Assembly (NCBI GenBank): GCA_944321845.1
Contig: CALUMT010000030.1
Span: 1 to 64,000 of the forward strand
Source: an uncultured Butyricimonas sp.
Lineage (GTDB): Bacteria > Bacteroidota > Bacteroidia > Bacteroidales > Marinifilaceae
Direction: 5' to 3'
Length of the DNA: 64,000 bases
Below are positions 8,957 through 17,375 of the stretch, piece by piece. How positions within the stretch are numbered: the first letter of the stretch is position 1; each line of letters opens with the position of its first letter. A program made the translations under genes and the position numbers. The notes below the pieces were generated by a model. It was given only the letters and a program-made list of their open reading frames with translations. It did not search any database and was not told the origin of the DNA.

Positions 8957-10372
8957 ATGAGAAAATATATTTATATTGTTTTGTCCGTTTTCCTCTTGGC
9001 GGCATGCGAGAAGGAAAACGTGTTGGAATACCAGTTGACGGAGGACTGCATCCAGTTCGCTTATGAGGCGGAGGACATGGAGCTGGAGTATAATTTTGCG
9101 GAGCAGACGTACATGGGGCTAGATGATTATGGTTATCCTACGCCGAAGTATTACGGGGATTCGCTGCTTTGCGACACCTTGGAGTTGCCGTTGTCGATTA
9201 TCGGATGGGAGAGCGAAGAAGCCCGTGAGTTTAAATTGAAATTGGTGCCCGTGGTGGAATTGGACACGCTGCCGTTGGCAGAGGTGGTGTTGGATCCGAG
9301 TTATACTTTTCAGGCTAACGAACGTCGGGATACCATTCTGGTGATTTTCATGCGTCCGGAAGCGGGAGAGCGCGTGGCGGCAGGCATAACCTTTGATCTG
9401 GAAGGCGAGGATGCCGTGTTCGACGAGGGAGCCGAGGAACAGAGCGTGTACAACTTGATTGTGGAGAACGTGTATGAGCGATCGTCAAACTGGGACGAGT
9501 CTTATTTGGGCGAGTTCTCGCAGGCGAAGGCGGCTTTTATCGTGACCACGTTGCAAACCAGTTTAAGTGAGGTGTACGATTGGTCGGCTGAGAACAAGCC
9601 CTTGCGGGATGCTTTGGAGGCATATAATGCGGAACATCCGGATGCTCCCAAGGACTTTACTTTCCCGGTGAATGCGAAGCCCGGTTGGTGGGATAACAAC
9701 ACGCAGTGGTTGGGCGAGTATTCTGAGGATAAAGAGGCTTTCATCAAGGAGAAAGTGGGAGCATGGGATCAGTGGACGAATTGGGAACAATATTCTTTGG
9801 TTTTAGGTTATTACTATGATCAGGATCCGGATGCGGAGTATTCGTTCCCCCGTGCTGATTTTCGTTCATTTGAAGAGGAGCCGGAGTGGTGGGCTGCCAA
9901 CCAACCGTGGTTAGGCGCATTCTCCATTCCGAAGGCGATATTTTTTGAACAAAGTATTTTTTATGGAACGTCGATATGGAATGACGGAGCTACTTATGAT
10001 TGGGCCGGGAATATTAGCTATATAAAAGAACGATACCAATATTATTTCTACAATCCACAAGCTCAACCTTGGTTTGAAGACGATTTTGTGGTTCCTGCCG
10101 GAACAGCGCCATCGTGGTGGGCTTATGCTTCGGGCTATTTAGGAGCGTACTCTGAAGCCAAGAAAACCTTTATGGAGAGTGTTCTCGGGAAAGATAATAA
10201 AGAATGGTGGGAGAAAGATGCCCCGTACGTAAAAAATTGGTCCGAATATATCAACGATTTGATTGATGCCTATAAGAGCCTCAAGGAGCCCGAGTTCGAG
10301 TATGATTTCGACCCGAATGGCAAATGGGAGGACCCCGGAAAAGGCGACGGCAAAGGTGACGATAAGAAATGA
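8957..10372 (+). CDS. DUF4843-type lipoprotein with four repeated C-terminal modules
   Basis: Lipoprotein of 471 aa (lipobox LLAAC, cysteine 17). Residues about 20-175 resemble the beta-sandwich of DUF4843 proteins found next to SusD genes. These proteins usually end with a single GxYSxxKxxF segment; here the segment appears four times, at residues 183-194, 251-262, 318-329 and 394-405, spaced 68, 67 and 76 residues. Copies two to four are each preceded by a WW pair (PGWW, PEWW, PSWW). The tail is rich in Gly, Lys and Asp (GKGDGKGDDKK). It is probably a surface-exposed accessory protein of the SusCD complex. The function of the modules is not known. Confidence 0.85.
   Translation: MRKYIYIVLSVFLLAACEKENVLEYQLTEDCIQFAYEAEDMELEYNFAEQTYMGLDDYGYPTPKYYGDSLLCDTLELPLSIIGWESEEAREFKLKLVPVVELDTLPLAEVVLDPSYTFQANERRDTILVIFMRPEAGERVAAGITFDLEGEDAVFDEGAEEQSVYNLIVENVYERSSNWDESYLGEFSQAKAAFIVTTLQTSLSEVYDWSAENKPLRDALEAYNAEHPDAPKDFTFPVNAKPGWWDNNTQWLGEYSEDKEAFIKEKVGAWDQWTNWEQYSLVLGYYYDQDPDAEYSFPRADFRSFEEEPEWWAANQPWLGAFSIPKAIFFEQSIFYGTSIWNDGATYDWAGNISYIKERYQYYFYNPQAQPWFEDDFVVPAGTAPSWWAYASGYLGAYSEAKKTFMESVLGKDNKEWWEKDAPYVKNWSEYINDLIDAYKSLKEPEFEYDFDPNGKWEDPGKGDGKGDDKK
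9503..10171 (+). repeat. Four diverged protein-level repeat modules within the DUF4843 gene
   Basis: The modules read YLGEFSQAKAAF, WLGEYSEDKEAF, WLGAFSIPKAIF and YLGAYSEAKKTF at their most conserved point, with WWxxNxxW-type residues just before. The DNA copies are diverged, so this is an old duplication and not a recent tandem repeat. Confidence 0.8.
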
Positions 10373-10389
10373 ACGCTTAACAGAAAAAG

Positions 10390-12021
10390 ATGAAAACTAT
10401 GAGAAAAAGAACAGGTATATTGGGCATGGCGGCTTTGCTGTTGGCAGGATGCTATGACGACAAGGGAAATTATGATTACCGGGATATTAATGAAATGATT
10501 TCTATTAAGTTTGACCCGGCACCGGACGAGATTACAACGGATAGCGTGTACACGTATTCTTACCCGCAATCCTCGCAGGAAGTGATGCAAATCACGTATA
10601 CTCCGGTGGTGACGCAATCCATGGCTTCGGACGAGAGTCTGCTGGAGTATCAATGGATTTTTGTCAATGAGGATGGGAATGACACGATACGCTCGAAAGA
10701 ATTGACGCTGGATTACCCGTTTCAGGAGATTCTCACGTACAACCCGTTGTTCCGGTTGATAGACCACTCGACGGGGGTGGAGTATTACAAGCAGTTCCAG
10801 ATGAGCACGAGGGAGCCTTACCTTGATAGCTGGTACGTGCTCCACGGAAACCCGGGCGACCGTCGTATCGGCGTGGCCGAGATCAGTGACGATGGTGAGG
10901 TGATTATCACGGAGGATGCTTACGAGACGGCTTTTGGCGTGCGTCGTTTCCAGAATGCGACGGGAATGTTCTATTCTGCGGGGAATCGGATGAGAATGAT
11001 GATGTTAAAGGAAGATGGGGAATTTTTGATGGTATATGAGCGGGACAGTTGCACGAAGTTGAACCCGTTTATGTTCCTCACGCGGATGACCTATCCCCAG
11101 ATGATGCCTCAAAACATGCCGACATTGCCGGGGATTGCCGGCGGGGTGGCGGTTGAAGGGATAAATATTATGGGACAGGGAGGAGGCATGTTGTTGTCGG
11201 ACGTGAATGGGAAGTGTTACTGGTCTAATCAGACAAACGGTTATTTTTTTACTTGCAAGACGACGGAGGTTTCGGCCAATTATCATGCCACGATGGCTTA
11301 TATGCCATTATCGGAAAATGGAACCATGGCGATTATATGGGACGAGGTGAACAAGAAGTTCTGGAATTATTATTTCTGCTCGGGAGCCTCGTACTCCGAA
11401 AAAATTGAAGCCCATCCTGTTGATAATGCTTATGATGAAGGGTATAATATTGAGGATTTTGAAATCACAGACCAGTTTGAAGAAGGAGAATTGGACGATA
11501 AGACGGCGATTGTGATGCTTGAGGGGTGTTCCGGTACGGCGGGAATGACGGGTATCGTGTTCCGTGATGAGAGTGAAGGGGAATATTATTATTACGAGGT
11601 GGGGATGATGGTCGATGATAAAGGAGAGGGAGAGGAGTTTACGGTGATTAAGCACCCGCTGACTGGATTGAATATCAATGAGGATTCGCAATTCGCCTCC
11701 TCGTATGCGTACACCAACCAATTGTTTTATACTGTGGGCGGCGATCTTTACTGGGTGAATCTTCTTGATTTGTCGAGTGCTCGTTTGCTGTATTCCACTT
11801 CGGGGACAATTTCGAAATTGAAATTCGCACTGGCTTGCAATGATGCTATGGGTTTTTACTCGGGTGGTTTGAACGACCGTTTGGCGTTGGCGGTTAATGT
11901 TAATGGCCAAGGAGAGCTTCATGATTTGCGCTTGAGTAGCGGTGATGTGGTTGATGCCACTGTGTGCACGGGCTTTGGACCGATTGAGGATGTGATATTT
12001 TCAATGAAGATTAGCTTCTAA
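10390..12021 (+). CDS. PKD-like family lipoprotein of SusCD locus
   Basis: Lipoprotein of 543 aa (lipobox LLLAGC, cysteine 21). The N-terminus has the YDDKGNYDYRDINE pattern typical of the so-called PKD-like family lipoproteins found in Bacteroidetes SusCD loci, followed by an Ig/PKD-like beta domain (YQWIFVNEDGND around residue 88) and a long C-terminal region predicted as a beta-propeller-like surface domain. No catalytic motif is seen. It begins 17 nt after the DUF4843 gene and its stop codon shares one base with the next start (taATG), so translation is probably coupled to the TlpA gene. It likely assists capture of the SusCD substrate (inference). Confidence 0.85.
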   Translation: MKTMRKRTGILGMAALLLAGCYDDKGNYDYRDINEMISIKFDPAPDEITTDSVYTYSYPQSSQEVMQITYTPVVTQSMASDESLLEYQWIFVNEDGNDTIRSKELTLDYPFQEILTYNPLFRLIDHSTGVEYYKQFQMSTREPYLDSWYVLHGNPGDRRIGVAEISDDGEVIITEDAYETAFGVRRFQNATGMFYSAGNRMRMMMLKEDGEFLMVYERDSCTKLNPFMFLTRMTYPQMMPQNMPTLPGIAGGVAVEGINIMGQGGGMLLSDVNGKCYWSNQTNGYFFTCKTTEVSANYHATMAYMPLSENGTMAIIWDEVNKKFWNYYFCSGASYSEKIEAHPVDNAYDEGYNIEDFEITDQFEEGELDDKTAIVMLEGCSGTAGMTGIVFRDESEGEYYYYEVGMMVDDKGEGEEFTVIKHPLTGLNINEDSQFASSYAYTNQLFYTVGGDLYWVNLLDLSSARLLYSTSGTISKLKFALACNDAMGFYSGGLNDRLALAVNVNGQGELHDLRLSSGDVVDATVCTGFGPIEDVIFSMKISF

Positions 12022-13112
12022 TGCAACACGTATTTATTATATGTTTGTTTCTTTTCCTCGCGGGGATTGCCCGCGGGGAAAAGAAGCCTTTCACCATTGA
12101 CGGCACGGCTCCGGAGTTGAAGGAAGGGGTGATGCTGGTGCTGACAAACCGGGTGGAAGGCGTGGATACTTTGGGGAGGGCTCCCATCGCGAACGGAACG
12201 TTCCATATCGAGGGCATGATTGAGGAGCCTTGCGTGGCTCTTTTGAAGGTGGCGGACAAGGAGGGAGGGTTCGTTTTTCTCTTGGATTCGGATGCTCCTT
12301 ATGAGATGGAATTGTGGAATCAGAAGCCGAGTGTCATTAAGGGAGGCAAACTTCAAGAGGAACTGAACGCTTATCAGAAAGTGGTCGCACAGGCGAACGA
12401 GAAAATGGCGGCTATCCGTCAGGAAATAGACCAGGCTTCTGCCCAGCGTCGTTTCAAGACAGTGAGCGAGTTGCGGGAGAAGTTGGAAAAGGAGAATTCG
12501 AAAGCCCGTTCCAGATTGGATGCCATATTGGAACGCAATGGCGACAATCTGTTCAGCGTATATATTCGCACGGCGGGCATGGAACAAATGCCTTTGCCCG
12601 TTCTTAAGGAATTGTATGCCTCTTTGTCCGAAGAAGCCCGTCATTGGGAACAGGCCCGTCTCGTGGAGGCGCGTATTGCCGCATTGGAGCATGTGGACCA
12701 AGGAGCCGTGGCTCCGGATTTCACGTTGCCCACGCCCGATGGCCGGGAGGTTTCCCTTTACGCGTTGAAAGGAAAGTTGAAAATCATCGATTTCTGGGCT
12801 TCGTGGTGCGGTCCTTGTCGTTTGGAAAATCCCAACATGGTCAAGCTCTATGCAGATTTTAAGGACAAAGGATTGACGGTGGTCAGCGTGTCGCTCGACA
12901 ATAATAAGGCCAATTGGCAGAAAGCCATTGAGGATGACGGCTTGACGTGGATTCACGTTTCAGACTTGAAAGGGTGGAGCAGTCCTGTCATCAAGCAATT
13001 CAATATCGATGCGGTTCCTACGATTTTTGTCCTTGACGAGAATAACCGTATCGTCGCGAAAAATCTTCGTGGCGAGGCATTGCGGGCTTTTGTGTCTGAA
13101 CGATTAAAGTAA
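12021..13112 (+). CDS. TlpA-like thioredoxin-fold protein with DUF4369-like N-terminus
   Basis: Exported thioredoxin-like protein of 363 aa and the second in this locus. A signal peptide (residues 1-19), a DUF4369-like domain, a helical/coiled-coil linker rich in Glu, Lys and Ala (about 115-180) and a C-terminal redoxin domain are visible. The active site WASWCGPC has cysteines at residues 263 and 266, and the cis-proline segment is DAVPTIFVL. The ATG overlaps the previous stop by one base. Two active CxxC proteins flanking the SusCD genes suggest that disulfide chemistry is part of this system's job, either on the cargo or on the Cys-containing surface proteins. Confidence 0.9.
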   Translation: MQHVFIICLFLFLAGIARGEKKPFTIDGTAPELKEGVMLVLTNRVEGVDTLGRAPIANGTFHIEGMIEEPCVALLKVADKEGGFVFLLDSDAPYEMELWNQKPSVIKGGKLQEELNAYQKVVAQANEKMAAIRQEIDQASAQRRFKTVSELREKLEKENSKARSRLDAILERNGDNLFSVYIRTAGMEQMPLPVLKELYASLSEEARHWEQARLVEARIAALEHVDQGAVAPDFTLPTPDGREVSLYALKGKLKIIDFWASWCGPCRLENPNMVKLYADFKDKGLTVVSVSLDNNKANWQKAIEDDGLTWIHVSDLKGWSSPVIKQFNIDAVPTIFVLDENNRIVAKNLRGEALRAFVSERLK

Positions 13113-13118
13113 AATGGA

Positions 13119-14285
13119 ATGAAAATGAAAAATAAGTGGATATTATGGTTGGCGTGTTTCCCTCTTTTCTGGTGTGCGTCCTGCTCTGATGACGAGAAGG
13201 GCGACGAACCGCAGCCAGAGGAGCAGCCGGAGACTGTCTTGTTGATGGGAAGCGAGACACGCAAATTGGCTCAAGTTTTGCAGGCCATGGAGCCGAAAAG
13301 AGCTTTGGACCGGCAAGGTTTGGCCGTCACTGATTCGGAGTTCGATGAAATTAAGACTTTCACGGACGGGCTGGTCGCGGGAAAAACGGGAGACGCGGCC
13401 TATGAGGAAATATTTCAGTGGATTACTGCGAACGTGAAGTTCGGCACGCCGGAAAGTAACGACCCTTATGATGTATTTGTGGAAAAAGTGGCGGTTTGCC
13501 AGGGGTATGCCAATTTGTTGAAAACAATGTGCCTCACGCAGGGTATTCCTTGTGTGGGAGTGAACGGGGTGATGGATCCGGACACGTATTACCAGCAAGG
13601 CCATGCCTGGAATTATGTGCGCGCGGGTGAGCGGTGGATTGTGTCCGACCCGACGAATGGCCGGGATTGGGACATGGAGAAGGATGTGAATGTTTATTCC
13701 AATATTGTGGAGCCTTATTTTATTGACGTGGTCGTGGCAGAGGATGATAATTTCGTTTACGGATACTATCATGGTTTGAATGTGAACGAGGTGAAAGCGG
13801 ATGCGGACACGGTGGTGGTTCCTGACGCCGTTTTGGGATTTTATGTCACTTCGTGCAATCCTTCCGCGCTCTCGCCTTCCGTGAAGGTTCTGGAATTGAA
13901 TGAACGGATTGATTATTTGGGCGATCAAAACAGTGAAGGTTTGAGAAGTGGTTTTGCCGGAACGTTTTTGGAGTCAATCCTTGTGGCTTCGGGCAACAAG
14001 AACTTTGAGAGTTATGAGGGAGTCCTTTATGCGTCCGGTTCCGATTTGCCTGTCATTATTCCTGGAGCGATGCGGGTGGTGCATTTGAGAAGCGCCGCTT
14101 TTGAAAAGAATGAGGCTGTTTATTATCACGATTCCGTGGAGGAAATCCATTTTGCGGAGGGAACGCCCTCGATAGCTGCCGCCGCGGTGGAAGGCTGTCC
14201 GAATTTGAAACGGGTGTACGTTCCCGCCTCTGCGAAAGTGGCTGATGGAGCTTTCCCTGCCGGAGTGGAAATTGTTCGTTTCTAG
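13119..14285 (+). CDS. Transglutaminase-like lipoprotein with BspA-like C-terminal region
   Basis: Lipoprotein of 388 aa (lipobox CASC, cysteine 22). The central domain has a complete transglutaminase/cysteine-protease fold triad: Cys127 in VAVCQGYANLLK, His162 in GHAWNYV and Asp177 in VSDPTNG. Such domains in bacteria are peptidases, amidases or cross-linking enzymes. The C-terminal part (residues about 235-388) has the pattern of BspA-type leucine-rich repeats (HLRSAAFEKNEAVYY, IHFAEGTPSI, CPNLKRVYVPASAKV), a module that often binds proteins or surfaces. It is the last gene of the locus, 6 nt after the TlpA gene. With no glycoside hydrolase nearby, it hints at a proteinaceous substrate (inference). 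Confidence 0.85.
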   Translation: MKMKNKWILWLACFPLFWCASCSDDEKGDEPQPEEQPETVLLMGSETRKLAQVLQAMEPKRALDRQGLAVTDSEFDEIKTFTDGLVAGKTGDAAYEEIFQWITANVKFGTPESNDPYDVFVEKVAVCQGYANLLKTMCLTQGIPCVGVNGVMDPDTYYQQGHAWNYVRAGERWIVSDPTNGRDWDMEKDVNVYSNIVEPYFIDVVVAEDDNFVYGYYHGLNVNEVKADADTVVVPDAVLGFYVTSCNPSALSPSVKVLELNERIDYLGDQNSEGLRSGFAGTFLESILVASGNKNFESYEGVLYASGSDLPVIIPGAMRVVHLRSAAFEKNEAVYYHDSVEEIHFAEGTPSIAAAAVEGCPNLKRVYVPASAKVADGAFPAGVEIVRF

Positions 14286-14340
14286 TTTTTATTCCGGCTT
14301 GGACTGCTAACTGGCAATGATTTAACAGGTGGGTCACGGG

Positions 14341-14365
14341 GACGCAAGTTGCTTGTGTTTGCGTC
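14341..14365 (+). terminator. Possible terminator of the SusCD locus
   Basis: A 7-bp inverted repeat (gacgcaa at 14341-14347, ttgcgtc at 14359-14365) is followed by tttgt. It lies between the convergent transglutaminase gene (plus) and the YfcC gene (minus). The stem is short and the T-tract weak. Confidence 0.35.
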
Positions 14366-14420
14366 TTTGTCGCCCGCCTTGCTCTTTTTTCACGGTGCGC
14401 CCTTGTTTTTGAGGGAAACG

Positions 14421-16019
14421 TCAAAAACCGTTCAGTTCCATCGTCACTGTGGGCACGAGCAGCACAAACCCTACGGCGATGAGCAAAACGATGAATTTCC
14501 AAAAAAAGCGGAACCACACGTCGTAAGGTATCCGGGCGATTCCCAATGCGCCAATCAATACTCCCGATGTCGGCGTGATCATGTTTGTGAAGCCGTCGCC
14601 GAACTGGTACGCCATCACTGTGGCTTGGCGTGATAGTCCGATGACATCCGAGAACGGGGCCATGATGGGCATGGTCAGTGCGGCTTTGGCCGAGCCGGAC
14701 GGGATGAACAGGTTGATGAAGGTTTGGATGACGTACATGGTCATTAGGGATAACATGCGTCCCGCCTCGCTCATTAATCCGGCCAAAGAATGCAGAATGG
14801 GATCGATGATATGCCCCTCTTGCAGGATGATGATGATGCCCCCCGCCAGTCCCACGATGAGGGCGGCGGACAAGATATCTTTCACGCCCGCCAGAAATTG
14901 CTTCACGATGCCGTCAGCCGACTCCCCGGCGGCGAACCCCGACAGTATTCCCATCGCCAGGAAAAGTCCCGAAATTTCGGGCAGGTACCACCCGTATCCC
15001 ATCACTCCTGTCACGAGAAAAAGGATGGAGAACCCTAAGATGGTTAAAATCAAGAAATGATAGGATTTCCTTAGGGAGAAAAAGCCCGTTATGGCAAATA
15101 GGCCTGTCAGCACCGGAATCACGCATGTCGTTATGCTGGCCTTTTCGCCGATAGTAAGCGTTGTTTGCGGGTAATAGTATGAGAATATGGCCAGTCCTGC
15201 CACAATTATTCCATATACGGTCCATGCCGCAGCCGTGCTCCGGTATTCGATGTCCTCTATGGCCACGCTTTTCGTCTCCCGCCAATAATTGTCCAGTTTG
15301 TATGTCAATGATGACTGGGGGTCACGTTTCACTTTGGCTGCGTAACGCAGTACCCATGTGATGAGCAACACGTTCAGTATCACCCAGCAGAATATCCGGT
15401 ATTCGAATCCGGAGAACAGGGGAAGGTCGGACAGGCCTTGGGCGATGCCGATGGTGAATGGGTTCAGGATGGCTCCCGCAAACCCCACGTGCGCGGCCAC
15501 GTAAACGAGACATACTCCCGTCAGCGAGTCATATCCCATTTTGATGGCCAGCGGAATAATGATTACTACGAACGCCAGAGTTTCCTCGCTCATTCCAAAA
15601 ATGGCTCCGAAACTGCTGAACAATAGCATGACGAGAGTCATTATGATGTTGTTTACCCCTATGCGGCGGATAATCTTTACTTTTTCCAGCCGTTGCGATG
15701 AACGCAGGAACGAGAATATGCCCACGTCTATGGCGCGGCTTTGGTTCATAATCCAGAAAGCTCCCCCGATAATCAGGATGAAGGCGATGATTCCCGCCTG
15801 TTGTTCGAACCCGTTGAATAGGGCTGAGAATATCTGCCACGTTTGCGGACTTTTCTCCACTTCGTGGAAGGAATCGTTTACGATCACGGTACGTTCCACC
15901 CCGTTGACTTCCACGACTTGCCTTCCGTATTCCCCTCCGGGAATAATCCAGGTCAGGATGGCGCACAGCACGATAATGGAGAACACGATGGTATAGGTGT
16001 GAGGGACTTTCTTTAGCAT
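14421..16019 (-). CDS. YfcC-family membrane transporter
   Basis: Polytopic inner-membrane protein of 532 aa with about a dozen hydrophobic segments. The N-terminus KKVPHTYTIVF leads into the motif ILTWIIPGGEY, and later come GMSEETLAFV and FIPSGSAKAALTMPIMAP, which are typical of the YfcC/DcuC-like (ion transporter) superfamily. Members are annotated as C4-dicarboxylate, short-chain fatty acid or basic amino acid carriers, so the substrate cannot be read from the sequence. The ATG at 16019 (minus strand) gives the family's usual start; 14 upstream codons are rejected. The coding sequence looks GC-rich beside the later part of the window. It is divergent from the TtcA-like gene. Confidence 0.88.
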   Translation of the reverse strand: MLKKVPHTYTIVFSIIVLCAILTWIIPGGEYGRQVVEVNGVERTVIVNDSFHEVEKSPQTWQIFSALFNGFEQQAGIIAFILIIGGAFWIMNQSRAIDVGIFSFLRSSQRLEKVKIIRRIGVNNIIMTLVMLLFSSFGAIFGMSEETLAFVVIIIPLAIKMGYDSLTGVCLVYVAAHVGFAGAILNPFTIGIAQGLSDLPLFSGFEYRIFCWVILNVLLITWVLRYAAKVKRDPQSSLTYKLDNYWRETKSVAIEDIEYRSTAAAWTVYGIIVAGLAIFSYYYPQTTLTIGEKASITTCVIPVLTGLFAITGFFSLRKSYHFLILTILGFSILFLVTGVMGYGWYLPEISGLFLAMGILSGFAAGESADGIVKQFLAGVKDILSAALIVGLAGGIIIILQEGHIIDPILHSLAGLMSEAGRMLSLMTMYVIQTFINLFIPSGSAKAALTMPIMAPFSDVIGLSRQATVMAYQFGDGFTNMITPTSGVLIGALGIARIPYDVWFRFFWKFIVLLIAVGFVLLVPTVTMELNGF

Positions 16020-16042
16020 AACTGGTATTTTTTGTGAAAGTC

Positions 16043-16050
16043 CAAATGTA
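16043..16050 (-). promoter_or_regulatory. Putative -7 element of the yfcC-like gene
   Basis: On the minus strand this reads TACATTTG, matching the Bacteroides -7 consensus TAnnTTTG. It lies 24 nt ahead of the start codon. No clear TTTG is found at the -33 distance. Confidence 0.45.
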
Positions 16051-16092
16051 CAAATATTCATCGGACTCCCCTCGAATCTGCCCGCTATTTCT

Positions 16093-16100
16093 TACTTTTG
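16093..16100 (+). promoter_or_regulatory. Putative -7 element of the ttcA-like gene
   Basis: TACTTTTG matches TAnnTTTG and lies 26 nt ahead of the ATG at 16126. The -33 region has no clear TTTG. Confidence 0.45.
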
Positions 16101-16125
16101 TCCCCGGAATATAGGAACTGGATTT

Positions 16126-16863
16126 ATGATGACACCGGAAAAGCAGGATAAATTGTTCACTCGGGAATTTTTCCGTAAAGTGGGAAAGGCTATTCACGAT
16201 TACGCCTTGATCGAGGAAGGGGATCGGGTGCTGGTGGGCGTGTCCGGGGGGAAGGATTCCATGGCGTTGCTTGACGTGCTGGCCTCTCGGGCCAAAGCGG
16301 CCAAACAGCATTACACGGTCATCGCCGCCCATATCGACGTGGAGGAGGTCTCCTACGAGGTGGATGCCGCCTATCTCCGGGATTATTGCGAGCGGCTGGG
16401 AGTGCCTCTTGTGTATCGTACCGTTCGGGTGGATATGGAACGCAATCCCAAGAAGCCAGCCTGCTTCGTTTGTTCCTGGTATCGGCGTAAGGCTCTTTTC
16501 GACATTGCACGGGAGAACGGGTGCCGCAAACTCGCCCTGGGGCATCACCGGGATGATGCGGTTGAGAGCCTGCTCATGAGCATGATTTTCAATTCGGCTA
16601 TCAGTTCCATGCCTGCCCGCCTGGAGATGTTCGATGGGGAATTGACCCTGATACGCCCCTTGATTTACCTTTCCAACGAGGAGACCGTGTGTTATGCCGG
16701 GATTCGCTGCTTCCGGGAACAGGTCAAGCATTGCCCTTACGAGCGGGCTACCAACCGGGGCAGTGTCCGGGAATTGCTTCGCCGAGTGGAAGAACTTTCC
16801 CCGAATGCCCGGGCCAATATTTTTGCTGCCATGCGTAATATTCGTCCGGATTACCTCCCTTGA
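16126..16863 (+). CDS. TtcA-like tRNA 2-thiocytidine synthetase family protein
   Basis: PP-loop ATPase of 245 aa. The nucleotide-binding signature SGGKDS is at residues 40-45. A CxxC pair (Cys113, Cys116 in CFVCSWYRR) and a further cysteine (Cys203 in HCPYERAT) match the three iron-sulfur cluster ligands of TtcA, which adds sulfur to C32 of tRNA. GHHRDDAVESLLMSM is the conserved central segment. Bacteroidetes carry several TtcA/TilS-like paralogues, so the exact tRNA target is not certain. Tandem ATGs at 16126 and 16129 make the start ambiguous by one codon. The gene looks GC-rich compared with most of the window. Confidence 0.87.
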   Translation: MMTPEKQDKLFTREFFRKVGKAIHDYALIEEGDRVLVGVSGGKDSMALLDVLASRAKAAKQHYTVIAAHIDVEEVSYEVDAAYLRDYCERLGVPLVYRTVRVDMERNPKKPACFVCSWYRRKALFDIARENGCRKLALGHHRDDAVESLLMSMIFNSAISSMPARLEMFDGELTLIRPLIYLSNEETVCYAGIRCFREQVKHCPYERATNRGSVRELLRRVEELSPNARANIFAAMRNIRPDYLP

Positions 16864-17107
16864 CTGGACCTCTTCCTGTTTGGGCGAATAATTCAAAATA
16901 TATTTCGTTTTCCCCGTTTTTACGTTTCTTCCTATTATGACTTGACTTTTGAGTAAGTCTCCTTATTCAGGATAATGCATGGGATAAGACAGGCAATACA
17001 GTTAAAGTAAGTTCGATTCTTCTTTGTTGTTGCTTCGATTCATCTTCGTTTTTTTAGGGAGGATGAAGGAGGCGGCAATGAGTGTTGACGGGGACGAATT
17101 CCTTTTA
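16864..17107. other. Intergenic stretch without recognisable gene
   Basis: This stretch lies between the TtcA-like gene and the greA promoters. No open frame here has a ribosome-binding site or family pattern. It contains the inverted-repeat-like words gacttga and agtaagtc but no convincing terminator for the TtcA-like gene. Confidence 0.6.
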
Positions 17108-17138
17108 TTTGCGGGGAGGGAATTTTTCTATATCTTTG
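17108..17138 (+). promoter_or_regulatory. Upstream promoter of the greA leader (P1)
   Basis: TTTG (17108-17111), exactly 19 nt, then TATCTTTG (17131-17138). This matches both elements of the Bacteroides housekeeping promoter. Transcription would start near 17145, about 230 nt before greA. Confidence 0.7.
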
Positions 17139-17219
17139 TGTCTGTCTTGCGGGAGCGATCGTGGAGTGGAGGGAGGGTTGGGGAAGTGCGTGAAGGTGGA
17201 AAATATTTTCAAGGGAAAA

Positions 17220-17251
17220 GTTGGTTGTTCGGGGAAAAGGTCCTATATTTG
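17220..17251 (+). promoter_or_regulatory. Downstream promoter of the greA leader (P2)
   Basis: GTTG (17220-17223), 20 nt, then TATATTTG (17244-17251). The -7 box is perfect and the -33 box keeps the TTG core. A start near 17258 would give a leader of about 118 nt that contains the hairpin at 17304. Confidence 0.6.
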
Positions 17252-17303
17252 CAAACAGGAGGTGAGGATTCCGAGAGTAAAATGGAATTCTTATTTAGAT
17301 AAA

Positions 17304-17339
17304 GGCACTTATTGGAGGATAAGTGTCATTTATTTTTTT
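17304..17339 (+). terminator. Terminator-like hairpin in the greA leader
   Basis: ggcacttat (17304-17312) pairs with ataagtgtc (17319-17327) with one G-T pair and a 6-nt loop. It is followed by atttattttttta, a good T-tract. It lies 37 nt before the greA start codon and downstream of both predicted promoters, so it could end short leader transcripts. Confidence 0.65.
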
Positions 17340-17375
17340 ATTGTAGAATCAGGAAATTAAAAAATATACGATGTT

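Noticed and set aside
1..14285. A polysaccharide utilisation locus
   Set aside because: SusC and SusD are present, but no glycoside hydrolase, lyase, esterase or sulfatase is visible; the accessory genes are thioredoxin-like and transglutaminase-like.
15529..16896. A 455-codon minus-strand open frame
   Set aside because: It runs antisense to the TtcA-like gene and in another frame of the YfcC gene; its translation has no family pattern, and both real genes have clear motifs. It arises from GC-rich codon use.
17024..17360. Two overlapping open frames of 92 codons ahead of greA
   Set aside because: They overlap the predicted promoters and the terminator hairpin, overlap each other in different frames and lack ribosome-binding sites and family features.
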